Under the pieces are notes generated by a model, which was given only the letters and a program-made list of their open reading frames with translations, made no database searches and had not been told where the DNA came from. The position numbers and the translations under genes were made by a program. From positions 1 through 64,000 of the forward strand of contig NZ_CDBH01000032.1 of assembly GCF_000820305.1 (NCBI RefSeq): a stretch of 64,000 bases of DNA, given 5' to 3'. This DNA is from Aeromonas dhakensis. GTDB lineage: Bacteria > Pseudomonadota > Gammaproteobacteria > Enterobacterales > Aeromonadaceae. This document shows positions 7,083 through 15,186 of this stretch, piece after piece (within the stretch, counting starts at the first letter, position 1; each line of letters opens with the position of its first letter).

Positions 7083-8186
7083 ATGTTGTTACGTCGTTAT
7101 CCCATCTTCAACCGTCGTCTCGCTCTCGTGGCCTATGGCATTGACTATCAGCTTGCCGACCCTGCCGAATGGCCCCTGCTGGCCGCCCAGTGCCGGTTGC
7201 TGGCACAGGGGCGCCAATATCTGCTGCCTTTCACCCACGAACAGCTCGATGAGCTGCGCCCCCTGCTGTTCGATCAGGACACCATTCCACTGGTAGAGGC
7301 TTCGGCCGAACGGTTGCCCACCTCTTTTCCCGTATTGGAGCAGTGGCGCGACTACCGGCGCCGGCTGGCGGTGCACGGTGCCCAGCGCGAGCAGCGCTGG
7401 CTCAGCGCCTCCCGTCTGCTGGTGTTCTGGATGGGGGAGGAGGGGATCCGTCAGCCGACCGAACACAAGCGGATGGCCCTCGGCATCGAGAGCTGGGGGG
7501 ATTTTCTGCCGCTCAAGGAGGCAGGGGTCGATTTCTTTGCCGGCGGCTTCCTGGCACGCCCCGAGCTGGTTAACCAGCGTGCCGCCCAGCCGGACATGAA
7601 GCTGGTGCAGGAGATACTGCAGCTCATCTGTCACGAGGAGTTCTCCTTCGCCCGGGTGGCGACCCTGCTGCAGCAGGATGCCTGGCTGCCGGGGCAGCTG
7701 TTGAGCTACGTCAACGCCCCCGGCTTCGATCATGCCAGCCCCATCGTTTCGGTGAACCGGGCGCTCTCCTATCTGGGGGAGCAGGAGATCCGCAAGTTCG
7801 TGCTTATCTACGGATTGGCTAGGGTCAGTCAGCACATTCCGGAGGCCTGCACCCGCATGGCCATTGCCCGCGGCCGCTTCTGCGAGCTGATCGCCCTGAG
7901 CGCGCTCGGCAAGTCCGCCGCCAGCTGGGCCTTCCTGGTGGGGTTGGTGCTGGACGGGTCGCTGCTCTCCGAACAGCTCAAGGCCCATCTGCCCAAGGAC
8001 GTGAAGCGAGCGCTGGAGTTTCGTGAGGGACCGCTGTTTCATCTGTTTCAGCTGGTGAAGTGCTATGAACAGGGCGACTGGCCACTGCTGGCCCAGCTGG
8101 CACCTACTTATCAGCTGGATCCCGCCAAGCTGACTCCCATCTATTTTCAGGCACAAATGTGGGGGCAAGCGTTTCTCGCCACCTAG
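7083..8186 (+). CDS. Degenerate EAL plus HDOD domain protein (YuxH/CdgJ type)
   Basis: A 367-residue signalling protein. Residues 1-180 resemble an EAL phosphodiesterase fold but lack the EAL motif and the acidic metal ligands, so it is probably catalytically inactive and may bind c-di-GMP or a partner. Residues about 185-360 are an HDOD domain, with the FARVATLLQQD and LSYLGEQEIRKFV segments. Vibrio CdgJ, of the same layout, affects motility. Immediate coupling to the upstream GGEEF gene (4-base gap) suggests the two work as a maker/effector pair. The distal end is followed closely by a HAD gene. Confidence 0.8.
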   Translation: MLLRRYPIFNRRLALVAYGIDYQLADPAEWPLLAAQCRLLAQGRQYLLPFTHEQLDELRPLLFDQDTIPLVEASAERLPTSFPVLEQWRDYRRRLAVHGAQREQRWLSASRLLVFWMGEEGIRQPTEHKRMALGIESWGDFLPLKEAGVDFFAGGFLARPELVNQRAAQPDMKLVQEILQLICHEEFSFARVATLLQQDAWLPGQLLSYVNAPGFDHASPIVSVNRALSYLGEQEIRKFVLIYGLARVSQHIPEACTRMAIARGRFCELIALSALGKSAASWAFLVGLVLDGSLLSEQLKAHLPKDVKRALEFREGPLFHLFQLVKCYEQGDWPLLAQLAPTYQLDPAKLTPIYFQAQMWGQAFLAT

Positions 8187-8251
8187 GCCGTGGCGAGGGA
8201 GAGGGGCTCTGGCTAGAATAGGGGCCCTTTTTCAGACACGGATCCCGCACC

Positions 8252-8842
8252 ATGACCCTCTCCGGCTTTCAAGGCCTGGTATTCGACCTCGACGGCACCC
8301 TGGTGGACTCCATGCCGCTGCACCTCGCCGCCTGGGCGCACACGGCCCGGGAGTTTGGCTTTCACTTCGACCCCGACTGGTTCTATGAACTGGGCGGCAT
8401 GCCGAGCCGCAAAATCGCCCTGCTGGCGGCCGAGCAGCAACAGATTGCGCTGGATCCGCTCATCGTGACCCGCTGCAAGACCGAACACTACGTGGCCAAC
8501 CTGCACAAGGCGACCGTCTTCCCGGCCATGCAGACATTGGTCGAGCGTTACCATGGTCGCATCCCCATGGGGATCGGCACCGGTTCACCACGGGTCAATG
8601 CCGCCGCCGTGCTGCGCAATACCGGGCTGGATCGCTACTTCTCCGTGGTGGTGACGGCCGATGATGTCGAGTTGCACAAACCCCACCCGGATACCTTCCT
8701 GCTGGTGGCCAGCAAGCTGGGGGTCGATCCGGCGGGTTGTCTGGTGTTCGAGGATACGGGGATTGGCGTACAGGCCGGTCAGGCTGCGGGGATGCAGACC
8801 TGCATGGTTAGGGAGGGCAGACCGGTCGGCTTGCAGTATTGA
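8252..8842 (+). CDS. yqaB: HAD-superfamily sugar phosphatase, YqaB-like
   Basis: A 196-residue HAD hydrolase of the beta-phosphoglucomutase-like group. It has motif I FDLDGTLVDS (nucleophile Asp, acid/base Asp), motif II GTGSP, motif III Lys in HKPHP and motif IV FEDTGIG. E. coli YqaB (188 aa) dephosphorylates fructose-1-phosphate and 6-phosphogluconate, and the close length and motifs suggest the same. The start is placed at the ATG 65 bases after the HDOD gene; the ribosome site is weak. The gene is convergent with the Hfq-like gene across a 146-base gap holding a long inverted repeat. Confidence 0.83.
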   Translation: MTLSGFQGLVFDLDGTLVDSMPLHLAAWAHTAREFGFHFDPDWFYELGGMPSRKIALLAAEQQQIALDPLIVTRCKTEHYVANLHKATVFPAMQTLVERYHGRIPMGIGTGSPRVNAAAVLRNTGLDRYFSVVVTADDVELHKPHPDTFLLVASKLGVDPAGCLVFEDTGIGVQAGQAAGMQTCMVREGRPVGLQY

Positions 8843-8896
8843 AGCTGCCGCATTGAATCTGGGCAGAGAGCGTCATCATGGGCGCTGAGGTAGAAA

Positions 8897-8938
8897 GTCC
8901 ATTCCCATACGGGACTGTCATGACAAATGGGAATGGAC
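8897..8938. repeat. 12-bp inverted repeat with a nested palindrome
   Basis: GTCCATTCCCAT (8897-8908) is exactly repaired by 8927-8938. Its 18-base loop contains the perfect palindrome TGTCATGACA (8916-8925). It lies between the convergent yqaB and Hfq-like genes. There is no T-run on either strand, so it is not a standard terminator; a dispersed repeat, protein site or structured RNA end are all possible. Confidence 0.7.
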
Positions 8939-8988
8939 TCGGTCACCCTCTGACGCAGCGATGGTCGCGGGGTGACATGGGCATGGCC

Positions 8989-9348
8989 TTACTGGTCGCT
9001 GTTGCCGCCCTGGTTGTCGTCGTAACGACCGGGTGCGCCGTGGGGGCGCGGTGCCATGGAGACGCGAGGCTTGCGAGCACGCTGGATATTGACCTGCGGC
9101 CGGCCGGAGTGCATAGCGATGGTGGAGATCTTGGCCTTGTAGACCAGCTGCTGGTTGCCATGGGCATCGGTCAGCAGCACGCTGTACTGGTCGAAACCGC
9201 TGATGGTCCCCTCCAGCTTGATGCCGCTCACCAGGAAGATGGCGACCTGACTGCGGTTTTTGCGCAACCAGTTGAGGGCAGAATCTTGCCCGTTCCCGAG
9301 GGAGAAGGCTTGCTCGATCGTGGAGTAGCTTGGGGATTCAGTTGTCAT
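8989..9348 (-). CDS. Hfq-like RNA chaperone (second Hfq paralogue)
   Basis: A 119-residue protein with an Sm/Hfq fold at residues 20-80. The Sm1 part reads VAIFLVSGIKLEGTIS-GFDQY and the Sm2 part LVYKAKIST. Against E. coli Hfq, Gln8, Asp9, Gly29, Ile30, Lys31, Gln41 and Lys56 are kept (here Q21, D22, G42, I43, K44, Q54, K71). Changes include Tyr25 to Phe38, Phe42 to Tyr55 and His57 to Ala72, and the rim is R29-K30. A one-residue insertion lies between the Sm motifs. The tail is basic and Pro/Arg-rich (82-107), ending in an acidic/Gln stretch. Canonical hfq is expected elsewhere with miaA-hflX, which is not here. GGGAC precedes the ATG. Confidence 0.82.
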   Translation of the reverse strand: MTTESPSYSTIEQAFSLGNGQDSALNWLRKNRSQVAIFLVSGIKLEGTISGFDQYSVLLTDAHGNQQLVYKAKISTIAMHSGRPQVNIQRARKPRVSMAPRPHGAPGRYDDNQGGNSDQ

Positions 9349-9525
9349 AAATTATTGTCCCGCGGAAAAAAAGTGGCGTTTGATTGTGCTAAATGGTCAC
9401 TTGCTTGTCAAAGTCATTCTCACGCCCGGTCGAGGTGGTGCAATGAGAGGGCTGGTCGGCACGGGCCGCTGCTGTAATAATTGGCGGTTCTGGCCCCGTG
9501 GCGGGCCTCATGCTGGGGTTTCATC

Positions 9526-10806
9526 TTGCATCCGGTTTCACACCAACATCAACCCACCTATACCCATGACGCCACCGCGTGCGAAGAGTGCGACCTGCTG
9601 GTGCCGGCCACCACGCTGGCCGTGGGGGAGGCGAGCAGCTGTCCGCGCTGCGGCCATACCCTGAGCCGCCATCTGCCGGAACAGGAGCGCAGGCCCATCG
9701 CCTACGGCTTTGCGGCCATCATCATGTTCGTGCTCTCCAACGCCTTTACCTTCATGTCCTTCTCCGCCAAGGGGGTGGGGCAGGAGATGACCTTCCTGCA
9801 GTGCATCACCACCCTGGTGGATCAGGGTTACCTGTTCCTCGGGGCCGTGCTGAGCCTGACCCTCATCGGCCTGCCACTGGTCTACATGGGCTCCATCATG
9901 CTGGTGCTGTGGCGGGTCGACAAGGATCTGCACAGCAATGCCCTGCGCTCTCTCGGTCGGCTGCTGTGCCGGATCAAGCCCTGGCTGATGGTGGATGTCT
10001 TCCTCATCGGGGTGCTCATCTCCCTGGTCAAACTGATGGGGATGGCCGACATCAAGATGGGGTTGTCGTTCTGGGCCTTCGTCGGCTACACCCTGCTGCT
10101 GATCAAGATGATCTCGTCGCTGGACCGGATGTGGTTGTGGCAGCGGCTGTTCGGGCCGAGCGAGCCGCATGGCGTGACGGTGGATGACGACGAGGCCAGC
10201 GCCATGAGCGCCGGCCTGGTGGGTTGCCACATCTGCGGCGCCCTGAGCGAAGCCGGTGCCCACAGCTGCAAACGCTGCGGCGAGCATCTGCACAGCCGCA
10301 AGCCGGGCGGGTTGAACCGTACCTGGGCCCTGCTCTTTACCTCCATCATCCTCTATGTGCCGGCCAACCTTTATCCCATCATGGATACCGTCTTCCTCGG
10401 GGATGACAGCCCCTCCACCATTCTGGGCGGGGTGCTGGTGCTGTGGGCCATGGGCTCCTATCCCATCGCGGCGGTGATCTTCTTCGCCAGCGTGGTAGTG
10501 CCGCTGGTGAAGATCCTGGCGCTGCTGTGGCTCTGCTACATGGTGCAGCGCGGGCAGGGCACCTCGCCCCTTGGCAAGCTCAAGCTCTATCGCATGACTG
10601 AATTTGTGGGGCGCTGGTCGATGATCGACGTCTTCGTGGTGGCCATCCTGGCGGGTCTGATCCGGCTCGACAACCTGATGACCATCTATCCGGGCCCTGC
10701 GGCCGTCGCTTTTGCAGGTGTGGTGCTGGTGACCATGGTGGCAGCCATGAGTTTCGATTCCCGCCTGATTTGGGATTTACAACAAGGAGAACGCGAACGT
10801 GAGTGA
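9526..10806 (+). CDS. pqiA: Intermembrane transport protein PqiA
   Basis: Inner-membrane component of the PqiABC lipid-trafficking system (paraquat-inducible in E. coli). The 426-residue product has two tandem PqiA domains, each opening with a zinc-ribbon pair (CEEC/CPRC near 19-45; CHIC/CKRC near 240-260) and containing about four transmembrane helices. I chose the TTG at 9526 because GGGG lies 7 bases upstream and the length then matches E. coli PqiA (417 aa); an upstream TTG at 9481 in the same frame has no ribosome site. The stop overlaps the pqiB start. Confidence 0.88.
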   Translation: MHPVSHQHQPTYTHDATACEECDLLVPATTLAVGEASSCPRCGHTLSRHLPEQERRPIAYGFAAIIMFVLSNAFTFMSFSAKGVGQEMTFLQCITTLVDQGYLFLGAVLSLTLIGLPLVYMGSIMLVLWRVDKDLHSNALRSLGRLLCRIKPWLMVDVFLIGVLISLVKLMGMADIKMGLSFWAFVGYTLLLIKMISSLDRMWLWQRLFGPSEPHGVTVDDDEASAMSAGLVGCHICGALSEAGAHSCKRCGEHLHSRKPGGLNRTWALLFTSIILYVPANLYPIMDTVFLGDDSPSTILGGVLVLWAMGSYPIAAVIFFASVVVPLVKILALLWLCYMVQRGQGTSPLGKLKLYRMTEFVGRWSMIDVFVVAILAGLIRLDNLMTIYPGPAAVAFAGVVLVTMVAAMSFDSRLIWDLQQGERERE

Positions 10807-12445
10807 GCGTAAGAAGAGGTGGAAACCTGGCTCGGACTTTCTGAGCTCGGCCGCCGCAATCTGGATGGTGCCGCTGCTGGCGCTGTTCATCGGGATCTGG
10901 ATGCTGTTCCAGCACTGGTATTCGCAAGGTCCCAGCTTCACCCTGACGGTGGCAACGGCCGAAGGCATAGTGGCGGGCAAGACCATGATCCGCTCCCGCG
11001 AGGTGGAGGTGGGTCGCATCGAGGCGGTGGAGCTCAGCGATGACTACAGCCACGCGGTGCTGAAGGCCCGCCTGACCAATGCCGCCGCCGGTATGCTCAA
11101 GAAGGACAGCCAGTTCTGGGTGGTCAAGCCGCGGGTGGGACGCGAAGGGGTGTCGGGCCTAGGTACCCTGCTCTCCGGCGCCTATATCGAGCTGGCCCCC
11201 GGCAAGAAGGGCAAGGCGCGCGACGAGTACGCCATGCTGGACAAGCCGCCGCTGGCCTCCCAGGACGCCAAGGGGCTGCGATTATCGCTGAGCAGCCGCG
11301 ATACCCGAGCACTCGGGGTGGGTTCGCCCATCAACTACCAGGGCTTCACCATAGGCCAGGTGGAAGAGGCGAAGTTCCTGCCCGAGAAGAGCGAGATGCA
11401 GTACCAGATCTTCATCAATGCCCCCTATGACGTGCTGGTGAGCAGCAACTCCCGCTTCTGGATGACCCCGGGCTTCGAAGTTTCCATGAGCAGCGAGGGG
11501 ATGAAGGTGAAGATGGATTCGCTGGAGAGCCTGCTGGACGGTGGCATCACCATGGGGCTGCCCCCTGGCTGGGCACCCGGCGAGCCGGTCAAGCAGATGG
11601 ACGACTTCACCCTGTTCCAGGATCAGGCCAGCGTGCTGGCCGGTAGCCTAGATCAGTTCATCGACTACGTGTTCCTGTTCGAGGACAGCGTCGGTGGCCT
11701 GCACCCGGGGGCGGCGGTGGAGTATCGCGGCATCCGGGTCGGTACCGTCATCTCGGCGCCCTATCTCATCGACGAGAAAGGGGTGCAGATGTTCCAGAGC
11801 CGGCAGATCCCGGTGCTGGCGCGGATCGAGGTGCAGCGTCTCTCCCACCGCTATGCCAACGCGGAAAAGGAGCAGTGGCGCGCCCTGTTCGGCAAGCAGT
11901 TCAAGGAGGGGTTGCGGGCGACGCTCAAGACCTCCAGCCTGCTGACCGGGGGCAAGGTGGTGGATCTGAACTTCTACCCCGATGCGCCCAAGTTCCAGCC
12001 CACCAAGCTGGCGGGCTATCAGGTATTCCCGACCGTGCAGGCAGGGCTGGATCAGATCGAACGCAAGGTGAACCAGATCCTCGACAAGTTCGTCGACATG
12101 GACACCGCCCAGACCCTGAACCAGGTCAACCACACCCTGGCGACCCTGGATCAGACCCTGAAGAACGTCAGTGCGCTGAGTGCCAACCTGAACAAGTTCA
12201 CCGGTCAGAGCGCGACCCAGCAGTTGCCGGCGTCCCTCAACGACAGCCTGAAACAGCTGCAGAGCACGCTGCAGGAGTATGATGCCAACTCCCAGACCAA
12301 CCAGGATCTGCGGCAGTCGGTGCAGTCGCTCAACCAGCTGATGCGCGAGTTGCAACCGTTGGTACATTCGCTCAACGAGCAGCCGAGCTCGTTGATTTTC
12401 GATCGGGCTCGTCCCCGTGATCCCGAGCCCAAGCGAGGTCAATGA
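10799..12445 (+). CDS. pqiB: PqiB, MCE-domain intermembrane transport protein
   Basis: Periplasm-spanning MCE protein whose hexamers form a needle-like channel for lipids between the inner and outer membranes. The 548-residue protein has one N-terminal membrane anchor (about 20-40), three MCE domains (about 45-130, 160-245, 285-395, the last starting near GLHPGAAVEYRG) and a long C-terminal helical region rich in Gln/Leu (about 400-530). Start is GTG at 10799, with AAGGAG upstream inside pqiA and an 8-base overlap with pqiA. E. coli PqiB is 546 aa. Confidence 0.93.
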   Translation: MSERKKRWKPGSDFLSSAAAIWMVPLLALFIGIWMLFQHWYSQGPSFTLTVATAEGIVAGKTMIRSREVEVGRIEAVELSDDYSHAVLKARLTNAAAGMLKKDSQFWVVKPRVGREGVSGLGTLLSGAYIELAPGKKGKARDEYAMLDKPPLASQDAKGLRLSLSSRDTRALGVGSPINYQGFTIGQVEEAKFLPEKSEMQYQIFINAPYDVLVSSNSRFWMTPGFEVSMSSEGMKVKMDSLESLLDGGITMGLPPGWAPGEPVKQMDDFTLFQDQASVLAGSLDQFIDYVFLFEDSVGGLHPGAAVEYRGIRVGTVISAPYLIDEKGVQMFQSRQIPVLARIEVQRLSHRYANAEKEQWRALFGKQFKEGLRATLKTSSLLTGGKVVDLNFYPDAPKFQPTKLAGYQVFPTVQAGLDQIERKVNQILDKFVDMDTAQTLNQVNHTLATLDQTLKNVSALSANLNKFTGQSATQQLPASLNDSLKQLQSTLQEYDANSQTNQDLRQSVQSLNQLMRELQPLVHSLNEQPSSLIFDRARPRDPEPKRGQ

Positions 12446-13014
12446 TGAAGAAACGGATGATGACGCTGGCCTTGCTGGGCCTGCTGGCGGGTTGCAGCGC
12501 GGCACCGACGCAGCTGCACTACTACTCCCTCGACGCCGAGGCGCAGCAACCGGCTGCCGTGGTGGCGCAGCCGCAGCATCAGCTGGTGCTCAAACCTGTC
12601 TCTCTGTCCGGCCAGCTGGATCGGATGAGCCTGGTCTATCAGCTGGAGGGCAAGGAGCTGCACTTCGCCGAATACCATCGCTGGGCGGGGTCGCTGGATG
12701 CCCAGCTCGATCAGCTGACCCTGAACGGCCTCTCCAGCCGCTTGCCGGGCTGGGTGGTGCGGCAGGATGGAGCCCGCAAGGGGCCGGTGCTGACCATCTC
12801 GGTGGAGCGCTTCCAGGGCCGCCACGACGGTCGCGCCGTGCTGAGCGGCCGCTGGCGCCTGCTGACCGAAGAGGGCTCTGTCCTGCGTGACGTCCCCTTC
12901 CAGCAGGTGCGGGTGCTGCCTGCCGATGGCTACGGCACTCTGGTGAGCGAGCTGGGGGCTGGCTGGCAGCAACTGCTCGACCAGATTGCGGCCGAGGTGC
13001 GCAAGGGCGCCTGA
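12442..13014 (+). CDS. pqiC: PqiC outer-membrane lipoprotein (YmbA family)
   Basis: A 190-residue lipoprotein with signal peptide and lipobox LLAGC (Cys18). It is the outer-membrane partner that receives the PqiB needle. The body matches the ABC-type transport auxiliary lipoprotein/PqiC fold (YYSLDA at the mature N-terminus, later QQVRVLPADGYGTLVSELGAGW). The ATG overlaps the pqiB stop by 4 bases, confirming the pqiABC operon. A strong terminator follows 31 bases after the stop. Confidence 0.9.
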   Translation: MMKKRMMTLALLGLLAGCSAAPTQLHYYSLDAEAQQPAAVVAQPQHQLVLKPVSLSGQLDRMSLVYQLEGKELHFAEYHRWAGSLDAQLDQLTLNGLSSRLPGWVVRQDGARKGPVLTISVERFQGRHDGRAVLSGRWRLLTEEGSVLRDVPFQQVRVLPADGYGTLVSELGAGWQQLLDQIAAEVRKGA

Positions 13015-13045
13015 CGAGATGCCGATGCACCGACTCAAAATGAAA

Positions 13046-13070
13046 CGGGAGGCCTTGGCCTCCCGTTTTT
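13046..13070. terminator. Bidirectional terminator between pqiC and ompA
   Basis: CGGGAGGCC-TT-GGCCTCCCG (13046-13065) with TTTTT on the right and an A-rich left flank. It serves pqiABC on the plus strand and probably ompA on the minus strand. Confidence 0.88.
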
Positions 13071-13099
13071 CATTCGTGGCCGTCAGCCACGCTTGAGGA

Positions 13100-14158
13100 T
13101 CACTGCTGAACTTCCGAGATCCCTTCGACCTTGACCTCGACCCGGCGATCCGGGGCCAGGCAGACGATCAGCTCGCGCTTGGACTTGCTGGTGCAGCTGT
13201 CGCCGGTGACCGGATTGCCCTTGCCGCGCCCTTCCACGTTGACCTTGTCTGCCGGCAGACCCTTGCCGACCAGGTAGTCGGCGACGGTCCGGGCACGTTG
13301 CTCGGAGAGCTTCTGGTTGTAGGCATCGGAACCGATACGGTCGGTGTAGCCGATCACGGTGGCGACACCATCCTTGGGTCTGGCCTGCTCGATCTGGCTG
13401 TAGAGGTTATCCAGCGCCTGACCACCGGCCGGCTTGAGGGTCGCCTTGTTGAAGTCGAACAGCACGTCCGAGCTCAGGGTGAACTGCTTGTCGACCATCA
13501 CGGGTTCGGGGGCCGGAGCCGGCATCGGCGCCGCCACCACGGGGGCGACCTGGCCGAAGCGATAGACCACGGCGACCGCCAGCAGGCCGTTGTCGAGTTC
13601 GGCCCCGGCCTTGTCGAGCGAGTTGTCGCCGAGCGGGGTGGTGTATTGGTACTCGAGGCGGGCGGCCCAGTCACGGTTGAAGGCGTATTCCGCCCCCAGC
13701 GCCCCGACAAAGGCGGCGCCGTTGTCATTGTCGAACTGCTTGCTGTCGGTCCAGGCGTAAGCGCCACCGAGGCGGGTATAGAGATCCAGGCTGTCACTGA
13801 CCGGCATGCCGATCTTCATGGTGAGCTGGGCCAGCTGGGCTTTTATCTCGTCTCGGCCGATGTCGGTGGGATCCAGCTTGTCGGTCGCCGTGTATTTGTA
13901 CTTGCCGAGCCAGTCGTAACCCAGTTCGAAGCCCAGGTTCTGGTTGACCTGATAGCCGAGGAAGGCGCCGGCGCCGACATCGTTCTTGTCCTCTTCGCTG
14001 ATGGCGTAGTTGTCCTTGATATCTTGGTTGTGATCGACGCCATAGAAGTTGGACCAACCCAGCTTGGCACCGCCATACCAGGTGTTGTCCTGTCCGGCTG
14101 CCTGGGCGTTGGCCGCAAGCAAGCCTGAAACCAGCAAGGTAATCAGTGTTTTATTCAT
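13100..14158 (-). CDS. ompA: OmpA-family outer-membrane porin
   Basis: A 352-residue protein with an N-terminal signal peptide ending AANAQA, an eight-strand beta-barrel (about 22-200, starting DNTWYGGAKLGW), a Pro/Ala hinge (about 205-220) and a C-terminal OmpA-like peptidoglycan-binding domain (about 225-345; LFDFNKATLKP and the NQKLSEQRARTVADYL helix). The ATG at 14158 is used because GAGG lies upstream and a signal peptide follows at once; the frame continues open for 66 further codons without one. Aeromonas often carries tandem ompA genes, but only one is in this window. Confidence 0.92.
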   Translation of the reverse strand: MNKTLITLLVSGLLAANAQAAGQDNTWYGGAKLGWSNFYGVDHNQDIKDNYAISEEDKNDVGAGAFLGYQVNQNLGFELGYDWLGKYKYTATDKLDPTDIGRDEIKAQLAQLTMKIGMPVSDSLDLYTRLGGAYAWTDSKQFDNDNGAAFVGALGAEYAFNRDWAARLEYQYTTPLGDNSLDKAGAELDNGLLAVAVVYRFGQVAPVVAAPMPAPAPEPVMVDKQFTLSSDVLFDFNKATLKPAGGQALDNLYSQIEQARPKDGVATVIGYTDRIGSDAYNQKLSEQRARTVADYLVGKGLPADKVNVEGRGKGNPVTGDSCTSKSKRELIVCLAPDRRVEVKVEGISEVQQ

Positions 14159-14225
14159 GTTGAGCCTCTGCAATTTCATATTGTTGAGGGGAGGTTGACG
14201 GGGTCGCCTCTCCTTATGGGTCGGG

Positions 14226-14234
14226 CTTATAGCA
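14226..14234 (-). promoter_or_regulatory. Extended -10 promoter of ompA
   Basis: On the minus strand TGC-TATAAG (14234-14226) forms an extended -10 element. The -35 region is poor. It would give a 5' UTR of about 60 bases that can fold (GAGGCGAC pairs loosely with GTCAACCTC), as is common for ompA messages. Confidence 0.5.
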
Positions 14235-14390
14235 CAGCCACAACAGAGTAAGGGTAGTCGCTTTCCCTGGGTTCTCAAGCAACTGATATAAAACATAATG
14301 TGATTTTCATCGCCGCAATTTGCCGCCGTGATTTGCGCTCTGCCGAGGGGGCGCAATAGTTAAGCGAGGCGAGTCTGCAGCGAGGTGAGC

Positions 14391-15125
14391 ATGAACATCA
14401 GGTGGATATGGTTGTGCTGGGCGTTATGTCTGGTGCCGGGCTGGGCAGCCGAAACCCTGCAGGTGGTGACCGAAGACTATGCCCCCTACAACTATCTGGA
14501 AGAGGCCGAGGTCAAGGGGCTGGGCACCGAGGTGGTGGAGGCCATGCTGGAAGAGGCCGGCTTCGAATACAGCCTGGACATCTACCCCTGGGCGCGGGCC
14601 ATCTCGCTGGCGCGCAGCCGTCCCAACGTGCTCATCTACAGCATCAGCCGCTTCCCCGAGCGCGAGGCGCAGTTCCAGTGGATCGGGGTGATAGCGCGTA
14701 TCGACTTCCATGTGTTCGCCCTGGCCAAGCGCGACGATATCAAGCCCTTTAGCCAGCTGTCGCAGGCGCGAGCCTGGTCCATCGGCACGGTGCGCAACGA
14801 CGCGCTGGAGCAGTACCTCATCAGCCGCAATTTTTCCAATCTGCAGCGCAACAACAACCATGAAGCCAATCTGCTCAAACTGTTGATGGGGCGCATCGAT
14901 CTCTGGCCGGTGTCGCAGGAGACGGCCTACTACTATGCGCGCCAGGCGGGCTATGGGCCGTCCACCCTCAAGATAGTGCACGACATCGAGGATTTTACCG
15001 GGGGGGATCTCTACGTGGCGGCGAGTCTGAAAACCTCGCCCGAGGTGGTCAAGCGGCTGCAGGAGGCGCTGGCCACCATCAAGCAGAACGGCATCTACGA
15101 CGGCATCGTGAAGCGCTACCGCTGA
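14391..15125 (+). CDS. Periplasmic substrate-binding protein, family 3 type
   Basis: A 244-residue secreted protein with a signal peptide (cleavage after GWAA) and a bacterial extracellular solute-binding fold: VVTEDYAPYNYLEE at the start, GTEVVEAMLEEAG for the first lobe, and GRIDLWPVSQETAYYYA in the second lobe. It has no neighbouring permease or ATPase, so it may be an orphan sensor or a shared binding protein. The ATG at 14391 has GAGG 5 bases upstream. The ligand cannot be inferred. A bidirectional terminator follows. Confidence 0.8.
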   Translation: MNIRWIWLCWALCLVPGWAAETLQVVTEDYAPYNYLEEAEVKGLGTEVVEAMLEEAGFEYSLDIYPWARAISLARSRPNVLIYSISRFPEREAQFQWIGVIARIDFHVFALAKRDDIKPFSQLSQARAWSIGTVRNDALEQYLISRNFSNLQRNNNHEANLLKLLMGRIDLWPVSQETAYYYARQAGYGPSTLKIVHDIEDFTGGDLYVAASLKTSPEVVKRLQEALATIKQNGIYDGIVKRYR

Positions 15126-15156
15126 GCCGTGCTGGCCTGTGAGGGCTGCGCAACAG

Positions 15157-15182
15157 AAAGGGCCGACTGTCGTCGGCCCTTT
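15157..15182. terminator. Bidirectional terminator
   Basis: AAAGGGCCGAC-TGTC-GTCGGCCCTTT, an 11-bp stem shared by the convergent binding-protein and satA genes. Confidence 0.85.
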
Positions 15183-15186
15183 GTCA

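Noticed and set aside
14159-14356. 66-codon extension of the ompA frame
   Set aside because: The signal peptide MNKTLITLLVSG and a ribosome site place the start at 14158.
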